This document shows, piece by piece, positions 28,121 to 34,277 of a DNA stretch of 34,277 bases. Each line of letters opens with the position of its first letter. Positions within the stretch are counted from its first letter, which is position 1. Under the pieces are notes generated by a model. That model was not told the origin of the DNA. It did no database searches and saw only the letters and a program-made list of their open reading frames with translations. Position numbers and translations under genes: made by a program. The DNA lies in the NCBI RefSeq assembly GCF_008123425.1, contig NZ_VSSS01000056.1, forward strand, positions 31,647 through 65,923, written 5' to 3'. The stretch comes from Bradyrhizobium rifense (GTDB lineage: Bacteria > Pseudomonadota > Alphaproteobacteria > Rhizobiales > Xanthobacteraceae).

Positions 28121-28759
28121 ATGCGTTTGGCCATTTACACCGGAATAATACTGGCAGGCGGTTACGTCGGCCTGACACCGGCGCTCGCCGCCGATCCCAC
28201 CGGCGACTGGCGGGTCGCCGATGGCGTTGCCAACATCCGCGTTGCCCAATGCAACGGCAGCATGTGGGGCGCGGTTTCCTGGGAAAAGCAGCCTGGAGGC
28301 CGCGACGAGAACAACCCGGATGTCTCAAAAAAGAACAGACCGACACTGGGCATGGCGACCCTGATCGACATGAAGAAGGCGGCCGGCGCCGAGCAATGGG
28401 AAGGTCAGGTCTACAACGCGAAAGATGGTCAGATGTACAGTGCGACCATCACGCCTGTCGGCACCGACCAGCTCGAGATCAAGGGCTGCGTGCTGGGCTT
28501 CCTGTGCGGCGGCGAGACCTGGACCCGGGTCGGTCCGCCTATTCCTTTGAGCGCTTCTAATGCGATGGCCAAGGGTGCACCAAAAACCATCGGCGCGGCG
28601 CCAAAGGCCGCAACCACGCCACCCGCTGCAGCGCCTGCGCCCGCGACCACGGCACCGAAGAACGCTGCCGTCGCCGCCAAGCCTGGTCAGAAGACCGCAA
28701 CCGCCGATCCCGTCGGCGACATCTGCCTACTCCCTGAGATTACGGGGTTTGCCCATTAG
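28121..28759 (+). CDS. DUF2147 family exported protein
   Basis: The 212-residue protein starts with a Sec signal peptide (hydrophobic core at residues 4-22, cleavage near 'ALA'). A DUF2147-like beta domain follows ('DPTGDWRVADGVANIRVAQC', 'QVYNAKDGQMYSATITP', 'LEIKGCVLGFLCGGETWTRV'). The last 60 residues are rich in Ala, Pro, Thr and Lys and look like a flexible tail. The ATG at 28121 is preferred over one at 28097 because AAGGAA precedes it and the signal peptide then has normal shape. The family's function is not known; lipid or envelope roles have been suggested for some members. It ends inside hpnN on the other strand, with a 33-base convergent overlap. Confidence 0.82.
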   Translation: MRLAIYTGIILAGGYVGLTPALAADPTGDWRVADGVANIRVAQCNGSMWGAVSWEKQPGGRDENNPDVSKKNRPTLGMATLIDMKKAAGAEQWEGQVYNAKDGQMYSATITPVGTDQLEIKGCVLGFLCGGETWTRVGPPIPLSASNAMAKGAPKTIGAAPKAATTPPAAAPAPATTAPKNAAVAAKPGQKTATADPVGDICLLPEITGFAH

Positions 28760-31315
28760 GGCCGGCTGGAACAGCAGCACTGCGGCAAGCGTCGTCACCA
28801 GAGAAAGTGCGAGCAGCTTGCCCATGCTGGACGTGCCCGGATGGCTCGACAGCCAAAGGCTGCCGAACGCGGTCGCCGTCGTCAGTGCGCTGAAAAAGAT
28901 CGCGCGCGTCAGGCTGGTCTGAAGCAGGTTTGTCCTGCCGGACCGCCACGCCACGACATAATAGATCTTGAACGCGACGCCGACGCCGAGCAGCAGCGGG
29001 AACGCGACGATATTGGCGAAGTTGAGCGGCAGGCCGATCAACACGCAGATCTCGAGCGTCACGGCGCCCGCGACCAGAAGTGGCACCAGCGTCATCAGCA
29101 CATCGACGATGCGGCGCAGCGTCAGCCACAGCAACAGGCCGATCACCAGCAACGCATAGATGCCGGCATGGATGAATGCATTCACTACGGTATCGCCGGA
29201 CTTCAGGATCGAGACCGGTCCGCCGATCGCGGTCGGCTCGGCCGCGAGCACGGCTGCCGCAAATTTGCGCAGCGTGTCGTTATCGTTGGGATCACCCTTC
29301 GGCTGAGCTTCGACGCGGATGATTCCGTCCTTGCTCTTCCAGGCGTTCACGAGATCGGGCGGCAGGGACTTCAGGGTGACCGGCTCGGCCTGCATCGCGT
29401 TCCTGAGCTGGTCGAACACGATCTTCATCGGCGTGACGAACACGTCCTGCGCCTTGTTGCGGGTCGCCTCATCCGAATTGGCGAGCTTCTCGAGCGCGTC
29501 CGCGAGCCGGCGCGAAGCGACCGCACCCGGGCCTTTGGCGTCACCGGCGGTCCGGCGCAGATTGTCGACCGAGGATTTCAGCGCCTCGACGTTCTCCTGG
29601 TCGGACGGCGCCGAGTCGATCTGATCCGGGTTGAGCGCGGGGTTCAGGACCTTGGCGCCCTGGGCGAGCAGCTTCAGCTTGGGCTGCTGGTCTTCCGGCA
29701 CAAAACTGTCGAGCGACATCACCCGCAACACTTCCGGCACCTTCTCCAGCTTCGCTTCGACCTGCTTGGCCTGTTCTTCCGTGGTGACCATCACGTTGAT
29801 GGCATTGGCGCCGGTGTTGGGGTCCTTGCGCAGGTCGAGGAAGGTCGCGATCGATTCGGCCTTCGGATTGCGCAGGTTCATCGGGTTGAAGTCGAACTTC
29901 AGGAAGTAGAGCAGCGGCAGGCCGGCGACCGCCAGCAGCAACGTGCCGCCGACGACCAGCACGCGGTGCTTCTCCAGGAAGTAATCGAGCGGCGCCAGGA
30001 AGGCATAGCCGACCGGCTCCATCTCGCCGGGCGGATTCAGCAGCTTCAGCATCGCCGGCAGTACGGTGATGCTGGAGACGAACGCCACCAGCATGCCGAC
30101 GCCGGCAATCTGGCCGAGCTCGGAAATGCCCTTGTAGTCGGTCGGCAGGAAACAGAGGAAGCCGGCGGCCGTCGCCATCGCCGCCAGCGACAACGGCACC
30201 GCGGAGCGCTTCGCGGCGAGCACCAGCGCGCCGGAGAGATCGTCGTGCTTGTAGCGCTCGGAGCGATAGCGGACGCTGTACTGGATGCCGAAATCGACGC
30301 CGAGGCCGACGAACAGCACGGCGAACGCGATCGACAGCAGGTTGAACGAGCCGACCATCATCAGGCCGGCGGCGGTCGTCAGCGCGAGGCCGACGAAGAG
30401 ATTGACGAACACCGCGAAGATGATCTTCGAGGAGTGCAGCGCCAGCCACAGGATCAGGAGCACCACGACGACCGTGCCGACGCCGTTGACGACGGCGCCT
30501 TCCTGCACGGTGGCGTATTCCTCGTTGGCGATCGGCACCGGCCCGGTCAGGCGCACCCGCGCCTGGTATTTGGTCGCGAAATCCAGATCGACGGCGGCCT
30601 TGCGGATCGCGTCAGTGGCACCCTTGCCGGGCTCCAGCGCGTTGTAATCGAGGACCGGCTTGAACTCGATGAAGGCGCGCCTGTCGGAATCCGACAGTGG
30701 CTCGTCGCTGACGAGCTCGCGCCAGGAAAAGCTCGCATTGCCCTTGTTGAGCACGGTCTCAACCGTCCCTGCGATCTGGTTGAACGGCCGCGCGGTGCTG
30801 TCGAGCTTGACCTGCCCACGCTTGACGCCGGCGAGCCCGGTCTCCAGTGCGCCGGTCAGGCCGCGGATCGACGGATCGCCGGCCATGATCTCGATCAGGG
30901 GCGCGGCGGATTCGAACTGGCCGGTGATCTTGCCGACTTCCTCGGTCGGCAGGAACAACAGGCCGTTCTTCTCGAAGAATTCACCGGTGCCGAGCTGCTG
31001 CATCGACTGGAATTCGGTCTTGTTGTCCTTCAGCTTGGCAAACAGCGCGTCCGCGGCTGCGGTGGCCATCTCCGGCGTCCTGGCCTCGACGACCGCGAGA
31101 ATCGTCGCGTCACGGTCGAAGGCGCGGTCGAACTGCTGGTCGCGCTGGCGCCAGTCCAGATTCTGGGCAATCAGCGAATTGATGTCGGTGTTGATAGCGA
31201 AGTGCTGGGACGTGTAATAGCCCGCCCCCACTGCCAGCAGGAGCCCGAGAACGACGACGAGGGAGGCAAACCGGGTACAGGCCCTGACGATGACAACGAC
31301 TACGCTTTGCAGCAC
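28727..31315 (-). CDS. hpnN: Hopanoid transporter HpnN (RND/MMPL-type)
   Basis: The 862-residue inner-membrane protein has an N-terminal helix, a large periplasmic domain, five clustered helices, a second periplasmic domain and a second helix cluster: the two-fold RND plan. Helix motifs include 'FVGLGVDFGIQYSVRYRSE' with Asp341 in the first repeat and 'LLLGVGVAFKIYYVV' in the second, where Ala781 takes the matching position. HpnN is known to move hopanoids from the inner to the outer membrane. Length, motifs and neighbours (hpnO, ispH, hpnH) support the name. It starts with GTG at 31315 and has only a weak ribosome-binding site. Its 3' end overlaps the convergent DUF2147 gene. Confidence 0.92.
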   Translation of the reverse strand: MLQSVVVVIVRACTRFASLVVVLGLLLAVGAGYYTSQHFAINTDINSLIAQNLDWRQRDQQFDRAFDRDATILAVVEARTPEMATAAADALFAKLKDNKTEFQSMQQLGTGEFFEKNGLLFLPTEEVGKITGQFESAAPLIEIMAGDPSIRGLTGALETGLAGVKRGQVKLDSTARPFNQIAGTVETVLNKGNASFSWRELVSDEPLSDSDRRAFIEFKPVLDYNALEPGKGATDAIRKAAVDLDFATKYQARVRLTGPVPIANEEYATVQEGAVVNGVGTVVVVLLILWLALHSSKIIFAVFVNLFVGLALTTAAGLMMVGSFNLLSIAFAVLFVGLGVDFGIQYSVRYRSERYKHDDLSGALVLAAKRSAVPLSLAAMATAAGFLCFLPTDYKGISELGQIAGVGMLVAFVSSITVLPAMLKLLNPPGEMEPVGYAFLAPLDYFLEKHRVLVVGGTLLLAVAGLPLLYFLKFDFNPMNLRNPKAESIATFLDLRKDPNTGANAINVMVTTEEQAKQVEAKLEKVPEVLRVMSLDSFVPEDQQPKLKLLAQGAKVLNPALNPDQIDSAPSDQENVEALKSSVDNLRRTAGDAKGPGAVASRRLADALEKLANSDEATRNKAQDVFVTPMKIVFDQLRNAMQAEPVTLKSLPPDLVNAWKSKDGIIRVEAQPKGDPNDNDTLRKFAAAVLAAEPTAIGGPVSILKSGDTVVNAFIHAGIYALLVIGLLLWLTLRRIVDVLMTLVPLLVAGAVTLEICVLIGLPLNFANIVAFPLLLGVGVAFKIYYVVAWRSGRTNLLQTSLTRAIFFSALTTATAFGSLWLSSHPGTSSMGKLLALSLVTTLAAVLLFQPALMGKPRNLRE

Positions 31316-31526
31316 GTATTTTCTTTCTAGTGTTAACAGCCTGCCGGAAACGCCCGCTGTTTATCGGAGTTCCCAAGCGAAACCTATTGCTGTTTTGGGT
31401 CGCTCTCGCGGGAACAAGGTTCGAAGTAAACGCCGGGAGACCGTGGCGAAATCATGCGGGAGGGCCGGTATAGCCGCGGAGATGAGGCGGTAAAGTGACG
31501 AAGGGGTGAGCACAAATGTCGCCGTC

Positions 31527-31554
31527 TTGCTCACGCGAATTGAAGTATTATAAT
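31527..31554 (+). promoter_or_regulatory. Candidate sigma-70-like promoter in the hpnN/ispH intergenic region
   Basis: TATAAT (31549-31554) matches the -10 consensus exactly and is preceded at 16 bases by TTGCTC (31527-31532), a partial -35 match. The -10 lies inside the perfect palindrome GTATTATAATAC (31545-31556). It is one of few AT-rich spots in the 460-base gap between hpnN and ispH, which otherwise contains no convincing gene. A consensus TTGACA also occurs at 31617-31622, without a good -10 behind it. Either could drive ispH-hpnH. Confidence 0.45.
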
Positions 31555-31775
31555 ACCTGAACTGGACTTGACTTGGAACCCTGAGGCTTGTTCCACCTTT
31601 CCTTGTCGCCGATTTTTTGACACAAAGTGCTGTGCCTGCATGCGCTTGGGCCCAGATGGGGTGGGCGGTTACCGCGGTCGCGACACCAATGGTGCGGATA
31701 TTGCAGCATTGGCCCGTATCGGGGTGCCGCCTGGGACAATGAGCGGATTGGTGCAACTTGCGTGATGGGCGTCCA

Positions 31776-32702
31776 ATGGAAGTTTATCTAGCGCAGCCGC
31801 GCGGCTTTTGCGCGGGCGTGGTGCGCGCGATCGAGATCGTGGAGCGGGCTCTGGAGAAGTACGGCCCGCCCGTCTACGTGCGCCATGAGATCGTGCACAA
31901 CAAATACGTCGTCGAGAGCCTGAAGAACAAAGGCGCGATCTTCGTCGAGGAACTGTCCGAAGTTCCACCGAAGGCTGTCACCGTTTTCAGCGCCCATGGT
32001 GTCGCCCGCAGCGTCGAGGAAGAGGCCGCCGCGCGCGACCTTCCGGTGCTAAATGCCACCTGCCCCCTGGTCACGAAAGTTCACAATCAGGGGAAGCGCT
32101 ACATTACCAAGGGCCGTACCCTGATCCTGATCGGCCATGCCGGCCACCCCGAGGTCGAGGGCACGATGGGCCAGGTTCCCGGGCCGGTTCTGCTGGTCCA
32201 GAGCGTCGAAGAGGCCAAGGCCCTGGCGCTGCCGGCGGATACGCCAGTGGCCTACATCACCCAGACCACGCTGTCGGTCGACGACACCAGGGACATAATC
32301 GGGGCTCTTCAAGCCAAATTTACAGATATTCAAGGCCCAGACATCCGGGATATCTGCTATGCGACACAGAACCGCCAATCTGCGGTAAGGGACTTGAGCA
32401 AGCTGGTCGACGTGATCTTGGTGGTGGGCGCTACCAATAGCTCGAACTCGAACCGGCTCCGCGAAATCGGCACTGAGGCCGGTGTCGCGAGTTATCTGAT
32501 CGCCGATGGCCGCGAGCTCAATCCGGAGTGGTTGAAAGGTGCCAAAACCGTCGGCCTCACGGCCGGCGCCTCGGCGCCCGAAGTGCTGGTGGATGACGTG
32601 ATCGAAGCGCTGCGGCGGATCGGACCGGTAACGGTCTCGGTGCTTCCGGGCCGCGAGGAAAACATCGAATTCAGGCTTCCGGCCCAACTGGCTGCGAGCT
32701 GA
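31776..32702 (+). CDS. ispH: 4-hydroxy-3-methylbut-2-enyl diphosphate reductase
   Basis: The 308-residue enzyme catalyses the last step of the MEP pathway, making IPP and DMAPP. The three conserved cysteines for the iron-sulfur cluster are Cys12 ('PRGFCAGVVRAI'), Cys95 ('ATCPLVTKVH') and Cys193 ('DICYATQNRQ'). The substrate-binding motifs 'HEIVHN', 'GHAGHPEVEG' and 'NSSNSNRL' are present. The ATG at 31776 gives the standard family start; an in-frame TTG at 31758 would add six residues. It is followed 35 bases later by hpnH, so the operon couples isoprenoid precursor supply to hopanoid side-chain synthesis. Another ispH copy elsewhere in the genome is possible but cannot be judged. Confidence 0.97.
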   Translation: MEVYLAQPRGFCAGVVRAIEIVERALEKYGPPVYVRHEIVHNKYVVESLKNKGAIFVEELSEVPPKAVTVFSAHGVARSVEEEAAARDLPVLNATCPLVTKVHNQGKRYITKGRTLILIGHAGHPEVEGTMGQVPGPVLLVQSVEEAKALALPADTPVAYITQTTLSVDDTRDIIGALQAKFTDIQGPDIRDICYATQNRQSAVRDLSKLVDVILVVGATNSSNSNRLREIGTEAGVASYLIADGRELNPEWLKGAKTVGLTAGASAPEVLVDDVIEALRRIGPVTVSVLPGREENIEFRLPAQLAAS

Positions 32703-32737
32703 CCTACCCGAATTTCAAGCCCAGAAAGAAACGTGTA

Positions 32738-33898
32738 ATGGCAATCCCCTTCTTCAAGGAAATGCGTATCGGCGGCTATTTGCTCAAGCAGAAACTGCTT
32801 GGCCGCAAACGCTATCCGCTCGTGCTGATGCTGGAGCCGCTGTTCCGCTGCAACCTCGCCTGCGTCGGCTGCGGCAAGATCGACTATCCGGATGCGATCC
32901 TCAACCGCCGCATGACGGCGCAGGAGTGCTGGGACGCGGCCGACGAGTGCGGCGCACCGATGGTGGCGATTCCCGGCGGCGAGCCGCTGATCCACAAGGA
33001 GATCGGCGAGATCGTGCGCGGCCTCGTCGCCCGCAAGAAGTTCGTCTCGCTCTGCACCAACGCGCTGCTGCTCGAGAAGAAGCTCGATCTGTTCGAGCCC
33101 TCGCCCTATCTGTTCTTCTCCGTGCATCTCGACGGCCTGAAGGAGCATCACGACAAGGCCGTGTCGCAGAAGGGCGTGTTCGACCGCGCCGTCTCGGCGA
33201 TCAAGGCGGCGAAGGCCCGCGGCTTCACCGTCAACGTCAACGCCACCATCTTCGACGGCCATCCGGCCGAGGAGATCGCAAAGTTCCTCGACCTCACCGT
33301 CGAGCTCGGTGTCGGCGTATCGATGTCGCCCGGCTACGCCTATGAGCGCGCGCCGGACCAGGCGCACTTCCTCAACCGCACCAAGACCAAGAAGCTGTTC
33401 CGCGACGTCTTTGCGATGGGCAAGGGCAAGAAGTGGAACTTCATGCATTCCGGCCTGTTCCTCGACTTCCTCGCCGGCAACCAGGAATACGAGTGCACGC
33501 CGTGGGGCATGCCCGCGCGCAACATTTTCGGCTGGCAGAAGCCCTGCTATCTGCTCGGCGAAGGCTACGCAAAAACCTTCAAGGAGCTGATGGACACCAC
33601 CGACTGGGAAACCTACGGCACCGGCAAGTACGAGAAGTGCGCCGACTGTATGGCCCATTGCGGCTACGAGCCGACGGCGGCGACCGCAGCTCTCAACAAC
33701 CCGATCAAGGCGATGTGGGTGTCGCTGCTCGGCATCAGGACCACCGGTCCGATGGCGCCCGAGATCGACATGACGAAGCAGCGCCCGGCGCAGTACATCT
33801 TCTCGGCTGAAGTGCAGAAGCGCCTGTCGGAGATCCGCAAGGACGAGGCGGCTGCTGCGCAGGAGAAGGCTGCACGGAAGGCTTCGACGGCCGCGTAA
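32738..33898 (+). CDS. hpnH: Adenosyl-hopene transferase HpnH (radical SAM)
   Basis: The 386-residue radical SAM enzyme joins the 5'-deoxyadenosyl group to diploptene, giving adenosylhopane, the first step to side-chain-extended hopanoids. The cluster motif CxxxCxxC is at Cys38, Cys42 and Cys45 ('FRCNLACVGCGKID'), followed by 'IPGGEPLIH' (SAM-binding GGE) and 'FFSVHLDGLKEHHD'. A C-terminal Cys-rich part ('YEKCADCMAHCGYEPT') is typical of HpnH. AGAAAG lies upstream of the ATG at 32738. It is the last gene before a strong terminator. Downstream partners such as HpnG are not in this window. Confidence 0.96.
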   Translation: MAIPFFKEMRIGGYLLKQKLLGRKRYPLVLMLEPLFRCNLACVGCGKIDYPDAILNRRMTAQECWDAADECGAPMVAIPGGEPLIHKEIGEIVRGLVARKKFVSLCTNALLLEKKLDLFEPSPYLFFSVHLDGLKEHHDKAVSQKGVFDRAVSAIKAAKARGFTVNVNATIFDGHPAEEIAKFLDLTVELGVGVSMSPGYAYERAPDQAHFLNRTKTKKLFRDVFAMGKGKKWNFMHSGLFLDFLAGNQEYECTPWGMPARNIFGWQKPCYLLGEGYAKTFKELMDTTDWETYGTGKYEKCADCMAHCGYEPTAATAALNNPIKAMWVSLLGIRTTGPMAPEIDMTKQRPAQYIFSAEVQKRLSEIRKDEAAAAQEKAARKASTAA

Positions 33899-33925
33899 GC
33901 GCGAACGCAAGTCACCAACAAAAAG

Positions 33926-33962
33926 AGGCCCGGTCGCCAATGGCGATCGGGCCTTTTCTTTT
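33926..33962 (+). terminator. Rho-independent terminator after hpnH
   Basis: The stem AGGCCCGGTCGCC (33926-33938) pairs with GGCGATCGGGCCT (33942-33954), with one G-T wobble and loop AAT, followed by TTTTCTTTT. It starts 28 bases after the hpnH stop. An A-rich run before the stem gives the other strand weak terminator character too. Confidence 0.93.
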
Positions 33963-33989
33963 GTTCAGCTCAAGCGGCAGCGGGGAGGC

Positions 33990-34277
33990 GTGGAGTCAAT
34001 GTGCGGGCTGCCCCCTCTCCTCCTTGCGGGACTGGACCGCCCTCCTGCAAAAAAGTGCAAAACAACCCCATGCAAAGTAGAAACGCGCCAGCCGAACGGC
34101 GCGATGTCCATTCGGTCAAGCCATTGCTGCGTTGGGCAAATCAGCGACAAACGCGCAATGATCGGGGATTCCGCAGTGCTGCACCGCAAATTCGAGGCGC
34201 GCCGTCAGTTCGAGTGCAATCGAAGGCAAGCACGAATTTCGTATTTTGCGAATTTAGTTTGACGCGTCGAGGCTGGG
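33990..34277. other. Non-coding stretch at window end, possible dispersed repeat
   Basis: I see no gene with a start, ribosome-binding site and protein-like content here. The sequence AAAAGTGCAAAACAACCC followed by CATGCAAAGTAGAAACG, and the translated minus-strand phrase 'TQQWLDRMDIAPFGWRVSTL', feel familiar as recurring intergenic material in Bradyrhizobium genomes, where they are sometimes called as small hypothetical proteins. That is memory, not a search. The last 40 bases are AT-richer and may lie upstream of a gene outside the window. Confidence 0.4.

Noticed and set aside
28841..31330. 829-codon open frame on plus, antisense to hpnN
   Set aside because: It lies wholly within hpnN on the opposite strand, is rich in Arg, Asp, Gln and His as expected from the reverse of a GC-rich gene, and has no domain pattern.
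33965..34189. 74-codon minus-strand frame after hpnH
   Set aside because: No ribosome-binding site or domain; starts inside a stretch that looks like repeat sequence and ends in the terminator region. Possible spurious gene call in related genomes.

Overview
The window is GC-rich chromosomal DNA from an alphaproteobacterium, most likely Bradyrhizobium or a close relative in the Nitrobacteraceae. The basis is protein character throughout, an alphaproteobacterial SOS operator (GTTC-N7-GTTC), hopanoid-lipid genes, and short palindromic intergenic repeats of the kind I remember from Bradyrhizobium and Rhodopseudomonas genomes. The genus is an inference; no rRNA is present. I saw no tRNA, rRNA, CRISPR array, insertion sequence or prophage.

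Layout. 1-2081: the tail of a P-loop kinase-like gene, a TIM-barrel amidohydrolase and a LysE-type exporter. 2142-6535 (minus): a heavy-metal RND efflux pump with its periplasmic adaptor. 6676-9212: an oddly ordered CaiB/BaiF CoA-transferase, a small membrane protein and an HExxH protein. 9350-17830: a DNA-damage region. The mutasome genes imuA-imuB-dnaE2 run on minus, and a radical-SAM DNA-repair-like protein plus a DUF4130-UdgX fusion run on plus. The two groups diverge from one intergenic region with a single LexA box at 15056-15070.

17946-23507: phosphate transporter with a strong terminator, M20 amidohydrolase, and a GMC oxidoreductase followed by an alpha/beta hydrolase. 23686-26434: a plus-strand run of exported metallophosphoesterase, exported cupredoxin, ECF sigma factor and zinc-finger anti-sigma factor, which looks like one stress-responsive envelope module. 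26445-26562: a multi-stem palindromic repeat between convergent genes.

26587-33898: a hopanoid region with hpnO (aminotransferase) and hpnN (RND-type hopanoid transporter) on minus, a DUF2147 exported protein between them, and ispH-hpnH on plus, ending in a strong terminator. IspH supplies isoprenoid precursors, HpnH attaches the adenosyl group to hopene, HpnO aminates the side chain and HpnN moves hopanoids to the outer membrane. The last 300 bases hold no convincing gene and may be a dispersed repeat.

The most interesting part is the SOS-controlled region: one LexA operator appears to serve both a translesion mutasome and a radical-SAM/UdgX pair whose joint chemistry is not established.
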